Positions 36,844 to 47,254 of a stretch of DNA of 64,000 bases are shown in pieces. The stretch is taken from contig JABYQQ010000001.1 in the NCBI GenBank assembly GCA_022605405.1, forward strand, positions 4,774,001-4,838,000, in the 5' to 3' direction. Position 1 is the first letter of the stretch. Every line of letters begins with the position of its first letter. The translations under genes were made by a program, and so were the position numbers. The notes below the pieces were generated by a model. That model did no database searches, had not been told where the DNA came from, and worked only from the letters and a program-made list of their open reading frames with translations. This stretch comes from Earliella scabrosa. Lineage: Eukaryota > Basidiomycota > Agaricomycetes > Polyporales > Polyporaceae.

Positions 36844-37514
36844 TTACTTGGCCAACGCATGCTGGAGAGCCTCATACACGTCCGCCTCGATCCGAGCCTC
36901 CACCTTGTCCTCTTCTGAACCATTGCCCGCAGCAACACGCAACGCCTCCTGAAGGTTGGCACGAACAGCCTGGAGCAGTCGGAATCTGTCAGAATTGCAC
37001 CAGCAGAGATAGCCCAAGGCAGCAGTACCTCTGCAGAGAAGGCCTCCAGAGGCGCAGCCTCCACGGCGTTGATGGTGAGCTTGTTGTTCGGGTGAACGGT
37101 AGCGAACCCGCCAGAGACTTGATGTGTTGGACAACATAAATGCGCGAGAGCGTCGGGAGTCCAGTCATGAATACGCACCGAACCACTTTTTCGACGTGTT
37201 GCCCGACTCAATGACCTCAACGACACCAGGGCGGAGGGGCTCGATCGTGGGCGCGTGGTTGGCGAGGATACCCATGTCACCGGTCGCTGCAGCGAGGTTC
37301 ACCTGCACGACATCTGCGGAGGTGAAGATGGCCTGCAGAACGCGAGCAGCGTCAGGATGTGAGTCGGAACGGGACCAGTGCTGGCACGAACCTGGTGCGG
37401 GAGGACGAGGGACAAGCTAATCTTGTCCGCGGCCTCAGCGTAGCCTCTCCTGCCAAGGACAAAGTTCCTGGGTGCTCGCCGAGCAGCAGAGGTGACAAGA
37501 CGAAGCGCAGACAT
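36844..37514 (-). CDS. ATP16: Mitochondrial F1-ATP synthase subunit delta (bacterial epsilon type)
   Basis: Central-stalk subunit of mitochondrial ATP synthase. The N-terminus MSALRLVTSAARRAPRNFVL with GRRGYAEA is an Arg-rich, acid-free presequence. The mature part reads DKISLSLVLPHQ, AIFTSADVVQVNLAAATGDM, GILANHAPTIEPLRPGVVEV, KKWFVSGGFATVHPNNKLTI and NAVEAAPLEAFSAE, then a helical hairpin ending VYEALQHALAK. These are the beta-sandwich and C-terminal helices of the family. About three introns; the first falls directly after LPHQ. Expected length about 165 residues. Confidence 0.94.
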
Positions 37515-37797
37515 TAGTTTTGTGGTAGACCAGGTTGTGCCAGACAGCGAGCTCGACTGTCCGTCGTTGTCCCTTCGCGGAGAATGCCGGGTGCGCGCTG
37601 CACGTGCTTGCGCGCCCACGTCCCATGGGCGCCTACCTTCCCCCAATCGACTCTGCTTGCAACTAGTTGTACTCTTGGTTGCTCACTGCGCTCCTGCTAC
37701 TTCCAAACAATGTTCTAACTACTACGCTGGATGCGATGATTGTGCAACACTACCCGTTGAACTTGGACAATCTGTGGATACTCAATATGCGGCGAAT

Positions 37798-40700
37798 TCA
37801 CTGGACACGACGCGTAGGACTCGGGGCGGGGCTTGGGAGCGGTCGGCGGTAGACAGACTGTGACGAAGGCAGCGCGCCAGGCAAGACCGTAAGCATGGGT
37901 TGAACTGCGGGGGCGGATGCGGGGGCGGCCGCGACGCGTGTCTGCGCACGTCCTGGAGTACCGGCTTGAGGCTGCGGTACATGCGGATGAGGTGAGTACT
38001 CAAGAATCTGCACGACTTGCGTTGATCTGCTTACCTTGCCTGCTTGCTTCTGCTTCGCATAGAACGCAAAAAGGTCGGCGATATGCTGCTCCAACCCCTG
38101 CCTCTCCCTCTCTAGTCGAGTGACTTCTTGTGTCATGCAGAGCACCTCACGCGTCAGCTCTTTTTTGAACTCCTCGACATGAACTGGTGAGTGATGTCAG
38201 CACTTCTCATCCAGCAACACATCATTCGGTACTTACTTTGGACGTTGATCGCCGTTGCCTCCTTCATGGCTTCTACGAACCGCAACCTTTCCCCACGTAT
38301 GTCGTTGGAAAGCTCTACTTTTGATGAGTTGACAGACAATCTGCAAACAGCTTGCACTCACCAGTCGCCAACGCCTTCAACATTTGCGCCTGGTCCCGAC
38401 GCTGTTGGTCAATCATGCCCAGCACGCACTCCGGCGCTGCCTACGAGTCAGCTGTGGACGGTGAATCCTGCACTGCTTATACGTACTGAGCAAGTTCCGC
38501 GCTTCTGCGCTCCGCCGTAAATCCTCTTGGACGGCCGCTACCAAGCCATTCATAGAGGCGTGCAGCTGGGTCGCGCTTTGCTCGCGCTCATTGTTTTGAA
38601 TTAGAAGCTTTCGGATATCGGTGAGCAGCGAGCCGGATGGTGCTTCGCCTATGTCGGCGCCGTCCTGTAGCTCTGGAACCGGGCCCAGCTCATTGCAGAG
38701 CTGTTGAACGCCGGCAGCGACACCGTCGATCTGCGAGGTTCCATGCTGCACGAAAGCTTCGAGCCACTGTGGTACCGGTGAGCTAACAAGCTTCTCATAC
38801 CGCGTATTCACTGACCGTGTTCAACTGGTTCAAGTAGCGGATGCTATCCGTTTGCTGCTCGGACTGGGTCGCGCGCTGCTCCTCCGCATCCTTCAGCAGC
38901 GACAAAACCTCTGCAAGCTGCCAGAACGTTGGTCTATCCCTTAAGCCTGTGTAAAGATCTGAAGAACGTACCCCCAGACGTGTCACGCCCTCCGCGCCTT
39001 CGGTCTCGGCGCCCGCGTCTTCGCCTGTCGGTCTCTGTCGAGACTGTTGAAGGAGTTCCTCTAATTTTTCACCAAGCTCCTCCAGGCCTGGAACTTCAAT
39101 AGGAGTCGACCCGGCGCCGTTACCAACTTCCCGTGAACTTTCGATTTGACCGCGGAGTGCCTGCATGTCGATCTTCATGTCTGTTCGAAGACCCTCGAGT
39201 CTCTCCAGAAGCACCGCATCTGGAGCGCGACCGTCTTCTTGAGGTTTCGGAAGACGGCGCACTTCGTCGAGCACCTCCTCAACCGTGGTGCGTATGCAGT
39301 CTATGTTCGTCCTGTCCGTGGCTGACTGCTCCTCGAGGCGATCGACGCCTTGTTTGAGGTCCTCAAGCATGGGCTTGATCGTGAGGTCGGGGACCACGCC
39401 TCGTACCTCGGCGGCCTGGACGGTATCGATTGGCAGCGGGACTGGCAAAGGTCTGAACGCCGAGTTCCTTGTGGGACTTGCAGCCTTAGCTCCCTCATCC
39501 ACGGAGTAGTCCGACGCGGGCGACAGTGGCGCGGTATCCTCCTTTGGTGGGCACAGCCAGCGACTGGCACTCGGGTCCATCTGACTTAATCGACCTGCTC
39601 CCGGCGGCGGCGAACCTATCCGCGACGCGATCGTCGTGAGACGATCCGAGCGCACCGACACCGGGGAGCGCCCCATGTACGAGTCCACGATGGACTCGGT
39701 CCCACTGGTGCTAGATCCGGCGGTGGTCTGGCGCCTCATACCAAGGGCACCCCCTGACCGAGCACTCGCAGGGGACGATGGACTCTGCGGGCGCGACGGA
39801 GATGCCCTCTCGATTTGCGCCAAGCGCTGCTTGACGACGCTGCGCTGGTCGAGGTTGCGGATAGACGGGCTGGGAGTTCGCGCGGGGCTGTCGGGGCGCG
39901 TTGGTGCGAGGAATGAGGTGCGCACGCTCGTGGGTGTTGCGGGCGGTGCCGGGAGGGAGGACAGGGCGGAGGGCGTGAGGGACAGGTTGCGGTCCAGTCG
40001 AGGGAGGACGGGTGGTTCGTCTCGCACGGACACCACGGGCACGGGTGGAAGGTTGCGATCCAGACTGGTGGCGGAGATGCGCGACGGCTGAAGAGGCGGG
40101 GCGGGATCTGCTAGCTTCGTGACGGGCGACACCGTCCTGATTGTGGCCGGTTTCTCAAGGATGGAGAACGGCGACGCTGGCTCCGTGTATGCGCTCGCGG
40201 ACAGCGCAGTCGGCGAGCGAGTCCTGTTCTCTTGTGCAAGGAGGACGGCGTCCCTGTTCGGCTTGTCAGCGTATGAATGGTGAGTAGGAAACTCAGACTA
40301 CGTACCATATTGCGCTGACCCACGTTGCCCTCTCCGTCAGCGACTTGGCCGCAAACCGCTCGCGCGCGCGACCTTCGAAGAGGAGTTCGAACACCTTCCA
40401 CTCCGTCTCTCTCGGAAGCAGCCCTCGCTCGGTCTCGTTCATGTCCGCAGGGGAGAGCGAGCGAACGTCCGTGCACGCGGTGAACGACACAAGTTTTGGC
40501 GACGGGTTACCCTGTGGCGTCTCCCACGTGACGAGGATATGCGTCGAATGCAACTGTGCGGTGCAGTCCATCCACACAGGCGGAATGTCTGACGACGGGA
40601 GGCGGGAGAGGTAGAGGAGCGGGCCAGCCTTGCCCGTGTGCGCCGAGACAGGTGAGATGCATATCGTCCGTTCATTCGATGCCGGTCTGGCTTCAGGGAT

Positions 40701-41324
40701 CTGCAGCGTGAGCGGTGGCGGAGCCTGCCTGCGGCTTGCACCCTCGTACGGGATGTTGCCGCCACTGCGAGAACTGTAGGGAGTTGGACTGAGGCTCTGC
40801 CGACGGGACGCTTCTTGCAGTGGCGGTGCTCCCAGGTCAGAGTCTCGCGCCGGAGGCTTGTTCTTCTTAAACACGGACAACAGGTTCCGGAACGACTGGC
40901 GGATTGGCGACCGGCCCTTGTCCTTCTTCTCGCCATGTGCAGGCTCGCGGATTCGCGATGCGGTCATGCCTTGTTGTGCGGCTGACGCAGAAGAATCTCC
41001 CATCGCCTCGAAGCGCCCGATGAGCGCCTTCGTCGTTCCGCGGCGGCTGAGCTCTGAAGTGCCTTCTTGGCGATGGCGAGAGGGCTTTGCGAAGTGCGAT
41101 CCGGGATCCTCTCGTTGTGCATGGTCTTGCTCTCGTAGTAATGCAGAGCGCGAGGACGTTGCTTGAGACGACGAACGGATGTGGGCGCCACCATGTGCGG
41201 CGAACCTTGAGCCTGACTTTGGCTTTTGCGGCAGAGGAGTGTCGTCGCGGGGTGTGTGCACTAGCGAGGACTCGTCCGTCGCGGTGCTTCTTCGCGTGAG
41301 CGGTTGAGAGTATAACGAAGACAT
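37798..41324 (-). CDS. PH-like domain protein with long coiled coils, function unknown
   Basis: Protein of about 1,050 residues. The N-terminal 200 residues are Ser/Arg-rich and low-complexity and include SPIRQSFRNLLSVFKKNK. A probable pleckstrin-homology fold follows: GPLLYLSRLPSSDIPPVWMD, HSTHILVTWETPQG, WKVFELLFEGRARERFAAKS ending in ERATWVSAIW, the typical C-terminal Trp helix. A Pro/Ser-rich linker leads to predicted coiled coils (DLKQGVDRLEEQSATDRTNI, LEELGEKLEELLQQSRQRP, EVTRLERERQGLEQHIADLF). Splicing at the last intron gives a Pro/Ala tail ending PAPSPTRRVQ. I start at the ATG at 41324 (MSSLYSQPLTRR). Architecture suggests a membrane-associated scaffold, but I recognise no named family. 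Confidence 0.8.
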
Positions 41325-41653
41325 CAGGGGCACCGAATGCGACGACGATCACTCATGTAGGGGAGCCCGTACGCGGTGGCGCACACAGGATCGGTGTCAG
41401 CCTCAGTGTGATTCTAAACCCGACCGCAGAGGGGCGGCGCTTGGTTCCTGCTACCGCTAATTCAACGTACTGAAATCTAGTCCTGCATAAAAGCCTCCGT
41501 TATTGCCAGGGTGGCCGGACAGCGTATCCCCAAGAGCAGGCGTTGTATAAGGGAATGTGTTGTTCGAGACGAATCGCTCGCCATCCGGCGCTTGATCTCA
41601 ATATATATTCAGGGCCAACCCGCCTTCGTCTGCGACATATCGCGCTTCTGAAC
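41325..41653. promoter_or_regulatory. Divergent promoter region, PH-protein and LRR-like gene
   Basis: 329 bp between divergent starts. A TATATATT box at about 41600 lies some 50 bp upstream of the LRR-like start. No other element is clear. Confidence 0.45.
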
Positions 41654-43564
41654 ATGACCAACCTCCACCCTGCTCCGGTATCACTTCGTTCCTCTCCTCC
41701 CTCCCATCAAAGGCCCTCGCCTCCTCCTGAGCCCTCGCGCGATTCGGACTCGGATGGCAGCATCAAATCTAACATCCAATTATCACTATTATGTGTCCCG
41801 AACGCTCGAGGCTCACCAACTCTATCCCGCCGACTAGTCTACAAAGACTTGGACTCAAGCCTGGTGTTCACTCCTAGAAGTGATTCAACTCTAACATGGA
41901 TTGCGCAGCTCCCAAGGCAGCATCGGGAGCCTGGGTCTGTGATCACGCAAGTCGAGTTCGGCCTGCCAGAGGACGCTTTCACATTTATTTCCACCATGTC
42001 CTTCGACCCGTCCCTCGACTATCTCTTACGTCTTCGATGTCCGGCAAGGACGGACCAGGGGCCGATACTCGAACTTCATCCCAATCGGTTTGGTGGCCTC
42101 AAGGTGTTGAAGCTGGATGGCGTCGGCCTCAAAGCGCTTCCCAGGGAAATCGTGTCCACCCTGACCTGCCTGGAACTTCGCAACTTCCCAGGGACGCAGA
42201 CCACAGACTCGATCGCAGACTTCGTGAAGATGCTGGAGATGGCGACCTCCCTCATGGAGCTGACCTTGGACAAGTATATCGCTGCTTGGGTTTCACCGAG
42301 CCCTCACTGGCAAGCTCAGGCATACATGCCATGGCTATCCCCGCTTTGGTTTTACAACGCAGGCTACTCCGGACTTCATCTGTCGCCATTGCTGCACTCA
42401 CCGGGGCCAATGGGCATCTCAGCGCCTGCGAGTACTCCCTGGACGACCCCGCTCTCACCTGGTACCATACCGCCACCTCTATTGGATCTACGGAACCTAT
42501 CTCCGCTTTCGCCCACGTCATGGGGGGCGATACTAACGCAACTAGGAGCAATGCCTCCACCAACGGAAACGATGAGCCCAGTTCCGCCTTCGCCCATGAC
42601 AGGCGCCACACAACCAGGAGCAACATCTCCACAAGCAGGAATGCTACCTGCACCAACACTGGTACCTAGCACCCTGTCGACGTTCAAAGTGACGGACACG
42701 ATTGAGCGGATCATGGCGCTGCTGTGCCGAGGGAACCTACAACAACTGGAGACGTGTATGACGGAGTTGGTGGTCGACGGATGGGACAACAAGATGTTGA
42801 GAACGCCTCCAACGTGGCCCCCGTGGGGAAGGTGGTCGCTAGGGGATAGCACCCTCCAACAGCCTCTAGCGTTTCTCCGGAACGTGACCGAGATTTACCT
42901 CGAGATCACGAAGACGGAGGGCAACTTCACCGCATACGTTGACGAGAATCCGCCGCAGGATCCAAGTTTTCCGCGGCGAGTGGTGCTGCGCTGCCACTTC
43001 GCTATGGCGACGTCCATGGCCTCTGCGGCGGTAGGCGCAGAATGGGACATCTTCAAGATCGTGTACCCCACTCGTACGCCCTGCTTGACGCACTTGACCC
43101 TCAAGATCAACTTCTCTACGGTCACGCAGGCCATGATGGAAACGATCTTCCAGAGCGACCTGCGAGAGCTGCAAACTCTCGAGATCCAGTTTGACACAGA
43201 GGAGAATCAGATGCGACAATTGCAACACTTCGACTCCCCAGTATATTCGCGGCTCGCCACGTATCCGATCAGAGTGGACCCGGAGTCTGGATTTGCACAT
43301 GTCGAGCCCGTCTACAGGAAGCGCATACAGAAACTCACTTTCACCAATGTGCCATATTGCAAGGCGTTCCTGAACGAGGTTACAGCGTACACCCGCTGGC
43401 GTCGAGAAGTCCACGCACACCCTCTGCAACGCCTCCAGATCAAGCTCTGGGGAAAAGCTTTTTCCCAGACGGCGGAAACCGACGATGTGGAGGAATTCAA
43501 CACCTGGGCTGCGGGAATGAGGGCAGAGAGCGTCTGGACAACAGTTGAGGTGGGTTGGCTGTAG
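41654..43564 (+). CDS. LRR-like protein related to mushroom F-box/LRR families (no F-box), intact copy
   Basis: A single open frame of 636 residues. The Ser/Pro-rich N-terminus lacks a recognisable F-box. Leu-rich strands follow in F-box/LRR style: FGGLKVLKLDGVGLKALPRE, LTCLELRNFPGT, SLMELTLDKYI. A Pro/Thr/Met-rich insert of about 130 residues (SPGTIPPPLLDL, PPTETMSPVPPSP) separates these from a second set: FLRNVTEIYLEITK, FKIVYPTRTPCLTHLTLKIN, LRELQTLEIQFDTEE, RIQKLTFTNVPYC, HPLQRLQIKLWG. Such proteins are abundant and fast-evolving in Agaricomycetes; some act as E3 substrate adaptors, but without an F-box this role is only a guess. I chose the ATG at 41654 because it follows a TATATATT box. 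A disrupted paralog lies downstream. Confidence 0.75.
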   Translation: MTNLHPAPVSLRSSPPSHQRPSPPPEPSRDSDSDGSIKSNIQLSLLCVPNARGSPTLSRRLVYKDLDSSLVFTPRSDSTLTWIAQLPRQHREPGSVITQVEFGLPEDAFTFISTMSFDPSLDYLLRLRCPARTDQGPILELHPNRFGGLKVLKLDGVGLKALPREIVSTLTCLELRNFPGTQTTDSIADFVKMLEMATSLMELTLDKYIAAWVSPSPHWQAQAYMPWLSPLWFYNAGYSGLHLSPLLHSPGPMGISAPASTPWTTPLSPGTIPPPLLDLRNLSPLSPTSWGAILTQLGAMPPPTETMSPVPPSPMTGATQPGATSPQAGMLPAPTLVPSTLSTFKVTDTIERIMALLCRGNLQQLETCMTELVVDGWDNKMLRTPPTWPPWGRWSLGDSTLQQPLAFLRNVTEIYLEITKTEGNFTAYVDENPPQDPSFPRRVVLRCHFAMATSMASAAVGAEWDIFKIVYPTRTPCLTHLTLKINFSTVTQAMMETIFQSDLRELQTLEIQFDTEENQMRQLQHFDSPVYSRLATYPIRVDPESGFAHVEPVYRKRIQKLTFTNVPYCKAFLNEVTAYTRWRREVHAHPLQRLQIKLWGKAFSQTAETDDVEEFNTWAAGMRAESVWTTVEVGWL

Positions 43565-43604
43565 TTAAGCCCTGCTGCTGTACAATATAATGGGTTCAAA
43601 ACAT

Positions 43605-43711
43605 CTTCTGAGCAACAACAATAGCAACATCGTACAATAAAGTATAGTATGTACGCACAAAAACGTACGTATCTAACGCGAACATGAAAACATTAGCATT
43701 ACCAAACAGTA
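43605..43711 (+). repeat. 107-bp direct repeat, copy A (3' flank of intact LRR-like gene)
   Basis: Starts CTTCTGAGCAACAAC and ends CCAAACAGTA. It is identical to 50831-50936 except for one extra T in the run AACATGAAAA. It lies 40 bp after the stop of the intact LRR-like gene. Confidence 0.95.
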
Positions 43712-43865
43712 TGTGGGTGATACTTGAAGTTGTATCGGGATAATAGAGTCGTGAACTAGTATGTCAAGCCTTGGTCCCATGACAGAACGAGATGGGTCAA
43801 TGCTAACGCGCTAACGCTCAACAGGGCCGGCAAGACGTATCCTCCATTATTCGTGTTCTAGAAGG

Positions 43866-44265
43866 GACCGGAATAAGGCTGAACATGGATCCAGGTCAAG
43901 CACAGGTAGATCTGGATCCGACCTGAAATTTGACCTGTAGGTTCAGATCAAAACAGATCCAGATCAAACAGATCCAGGTCATCGCAGATCCAGGTCAGAG
44001 ATTCCATTTTACATTCAGGTCACAGGTCAAAACTTTTAAGCAATATATCACTTGTTTTCATGAATTTTATCTATTTATACATCAAACATATTGCTGATCC
44101 ACAGATCGATCCGTGATCTGATCTGTAGGTTCAGGTCAAAACAGATCCAGGTCACAATGGATCATGACCCGTGCAGATCCAGGTCAAGCATTTTTTGGCT
44201 GCTTGACCTGTAGGTACAGATCCAGATCACCCGTGGATTGATCCGTGTTCAGCCTTAGACCGGAA
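43866..44265. mobile_element. Non-autonomous hAT-type MITE (element 43874-44257, plus 8-bp TSDs)
   Basis: The element of 384 bp begins TAAGGCTGAACA and ends TGTTCAGCCTTA, a perfect 12-bp terminal inverted repeat matching the hAT consensus YARNG; after one mismatch the inverted match resumes with GGATC. It is flanked by the exact 8-bp direct repeat GACCGGAA at 43866-43873 and 44258-44265, the hAT target-site duplication length. The interior is AT-rich and non-coding. Its ends carry many copies of CAGATCCAGGTCA-like motifs and of GACCTGTAGGTTCAG, probably subterminal transposase-binding repeats. No transposase is present, so it needs a hAT transposase elsewhere. Confidence 0.92.
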
Positions 44266-44437
44266 GTATGGAATGCACGCCTACACTGGCACGCTGGAGC
44301 GGCAGCTGGAGTTGCGACGACAGCCGCGGCACAGGATACGGTCAAAACCCGAGGTTCTCAGGGAGCTATCTGATGCCATATAGCATTCGCACGCCCATAG
44401 CATGTTTAAATATTAAGCGCAATACTGGGCTGGTGAC

Positions 44438-45130
44438 ATGGTACCCTTGCCACCGCCTCTGTATGAGCCCTTTCGCTCTCCCTTGAGCTGTGATCTTTTG
44501 CCTACTAGTATGCGCGCGGCACCACTTCCTGCAAACCCCGGGAGTTCCCGGCGGCCCGCTACGGTATCGTCCACAGCCTACCGCCACACTGGATGTTCGG
44601 GGCTATACTCTCAAGATGAAATGTCTGGCCTGTCCAGGACCAGTATCAAGTTCTGTGTCAATGGTGGTCGGAGCAGAACCTACCTCGTCACATCGCTTGG
44701 TGACTACCAGAGGGACATACAACAATGGGTGTTGGAGACGGCCTTCCACCACTCAGAACTTATTCAAGAGACGAAGTCGTTGGGAGGAACTCACGGCTCG
44801 CCGCTAGGCGACCCGACCGATATCGATCTATCGATCGTGGAGGTCCTGGAAGCCACGGTCATTGATCACAACAGTTTGGAGCGCCCCAAGGTCATCCCCT
44901 TCCCATTCCTTAAGTTCCCCGCTCTGCAGGTCCTCAAGCTGACAGGTTTCAGTCTGTCCACGATGTGTGCGATGAATTCCCAGCATCTCCACACTCTGGA
45001 ACTCCGGAATTGCGGCGCCCCGGGCCCGATCAGGGAGAAACTCTCCGACCTGGCGAGGATGTTGCAACGTTTGCCCTGCCTACGTCAGCTGGTCCTAGAA
45101 GAGTGCATCTCCATCAGCAAAGTCCCAAAA
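44438..45130 (+). pseudogene. N-terminal half of a diverged LRR-like paralog (disrupted)
   Basis: From the ATG at 44438 the frame reads a Pro-rich N-terminus, then VLETAFHHSELIQETKSLGG, FPALQVLKLTGFSLSTMCAM, LHTLELRNCGAPGP, LARMLQRLPCLRQLVLEECI. These line up with FGGLKVLKLDGVGL, LTCLELRNFPGT and MLEMATSLMELTLDKYI of the intact copy. Just after, at about 45120-45130, the resemblance ends and the frame runs into GC-rich inverted repeats. The matching C-terminal half resumes near 49742. It might still be expressed as a truncated protein ending at 45361, but its tail there is non-homologous. Confidence 0.7.
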
Positions 45131-45260
45131 CGCTTACGCGATTGCGAAGCGGTCCGACGCTCGCGGGCGCTTAAAAGCGCTCGCAATCGCAATCCGACCG
45201 AATACGATCGGGCAGGCGATTTACAATCGCCCGCATTCGGATACTTTCACTCGCGGCCTC
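45131..45260. repeat. GC-rich inverted repeats with GCGATTGC motifs
   Basis: GCGATTGCGA and its complement TCGCAATCGC flank a GCGGGCGCTTAAAAGCGC core, followed by a second palindrome GGGCAGGCGATTTACAATCGCCC-like pair. Similar GCGATTGC words recur near 47620-47740. It looks like the terminal region of a transposon, but the partner end is not established. Confidence 0.5.
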
Positions 45261-45779
45261 TCATTCGCGCTCGTTGCCGCTTGAGACTCGGGAGGGGGGA
45301 GGGCATCCAAAGAGCCATGCTGTGCACGGATAGAGTGCTCGGGAGTCGGGAAGTACTATGAGAAGACTCGCCTTCACTTCAATCTTTATTATTTCCAAAG
45401 CCTGCCCTTGCCTGCCTGGCGTCGAGCGTATACCGTCCGGTGCGCACACGATGGCTGGCAGCCTAAAAACATACTGTGCGGACACGATCACATGACCGAC
45501 ACAGCGCCGCCCCACCACCGACGCCCCAGGCCTGTCTCTGTCCCACTTCAGTCATCTGCTGTCACTCGCCATCTGGCCACCTATAAGAGGCCTACAACCA
45601 AGTCTTCCCCTCCTTCCCTCAGACCACCACCATCTCCTCCGATTCTCCAATTCGCTCTCTCGTCCCCCCCCTGCTGCACTGGCCAGCAGCACTCGACGTT
45701 GCCGAGACCCTTCAAGCTCATCGGAGGTTCGACTCCCCTCGCATCAACCCTGACGCACCTCGCTTCTCCGCACTCAGCC

Positions 45780-47254
45780 ATGTACAGCTCCCGCAGTCAA
45801 CTCGGTGAGTGTTGTTCCACTATACGAGTGTAATATATGCGTGCATACATGGCGCATATACTCACTTTGTCACCATCATAGGCCCATCGCGGGTAGACAA
45901 CGCGGGGATCGTCGGCGGAAGGATTGTGCATCCGCGATCGTGACTCGGATCCCCAGCATCACGGGAAATGGTAGTGTTGCAGGGTCCAGTCCTACGACCA
46001 GTCGAGAACTGCAAAATGACCTGACCTGAACCGAAAAGAACCGGACCAGAACTGAAAAATTATCAGTCAAGTTATCGGTTCAGTTCCAGTTAATTTTTTT
46101 CGGCCGTATGTCAGAACCGGTCCATAACCGGTCCTGACCGGTCATGAACTGGTACCAATAGTACCCCATATTGTAGCCAATAATTCTACGATTCCAACGG
46201 TATATAACACTATATACTTTGAATGAGAACTGAGTGTGCTAGAATCAAAATAAACTTGCCCATTTTGGGACAGATGGGCTGTCTTTCCGGCTGACAAATG
46301 CCAACACACCCAATCTGGTAGCCTAGGCGCCGGGTGAAGCGCTTAAGCGCCCGCGGAAAACTCCGAAAACAAACCATCTGTCCCAATATGGGCAAGTTTA
46401 TTTTGAACATAGGACGTTCAGTTTTGATCTAAAACATATAGTTATATATACCGTTAGATTCCCACGGCTCTGGGCTACGTTTTCAGAAAAAGATAAAATT
46501 TCAGCACAGCCGCTTTGCAACCAGTCAAGGACCGGTCATAACCGAGAACCGGACCGAGGTTCGGTTCGGTTATGGTAGAACCGAACATTTGGTCCGGTTC
46601 TCTCAAATCGGACTGGTCAAGTTCGGTTAAAAGTCCGGTTATCACCGGAGAGGTCAAAAAACCGAACTTGACCGGACCCTGCAACACTAGGAAATGGTGA
46701 GCTATATGCTGATGACGACCATCCCTACCATGTCAACTCTCCACCCCCAGTCTGACCCAACCTCGTCACGCACCCGCAGTAGCGCTCAGCACTTGCGCGA
46801 TGTGAGTAGGCTCCGTGCATCGTACTCATGGGATACGGATTGGAATGCTGACACAAACCCGTCTCCAGTGGAGACGTCGACCGAGGCTGTGGCCTATCAC
46901 TACGCCAACGAGCCAGGTACAGGTATGCCGGTGCGTCCTTTGTCCAGTCTCCTTCACTCACTTACTGCTCGACGACACTTCAGGCAGACACCCGAAGGGC
47001 GACCGAAAGCGAGCTTGTCGTGTTGCGAACATTGGTTACTTATATGTACCTTCTTCTGCTCCTTCCGCTCAGGCACCTACTGAAGTTCCCTTTCGTATTG
47101 CAGGCGTGAAGCCGAACAGCTCGCTGTGTATCGCTCAATGTGTCGCACAGGACGCGGAGGCCAACGAGGACCGGGGTCCGATCGATACTTCCACTTGGTG
47201 ACACCGCCTCTGCTCACTGGTGCTCACACTTGTCTGGTGCTCGGCTGCTGCTGA
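45780..47254 (+). CDS. Probable small multi-exon gene of unknown function, exon structure unresolved
   Basis: A TATAAGA box at 45582, a long CT-rich leader and ATG at 45780 (MYSSRSQL) with a GTGAGT donor at 45805 look like a genuine gene start. Coding-like exons follow: KDCASAIVTRIPSITGNG just before the hAT-type element, SDPTSSRTRSSAQHLRD with a GTGAGT donor, YSWDTDWNADTNPSPVETST with AVAYHYANEPG, ADTRRATESELVVLRT, and a last exon REAEQLAVYRSMCRTGRGG ending at a stop at 47252-47254. Acceptor phases do not all agree between exons 1 and 2, so either one junction is misread or the gene is decayed. I recognise no family. Confidence 0.4.
45964..46697. mobile_element. Non-autonomous foldback hAT-type element (45972-46689, plus 8-bp TSDs)
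   Basis: The 718-bp element starts TAGTGTTGCAGGGTCC and ends GGACCCTGCAACACTA, perfect for 16 bp and again matching YARNG. The exact 8-bp duplication GGAAATGG lies at 45964-45971 and 46690-46697. The interior is itself a long imperfect palindrome: the arm at 46246-46277 (AAATAAACTTGCCCAT) is complemented at 46374-46405 with one mismatch, and similarity continues outward on both sides. Ends are dense in CCGGTT/AACCGG motifs. No transposase is encoded. Its TIR differs from that of the element at 43874, so it belongs to another subfamily. Confidence 0.92.
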
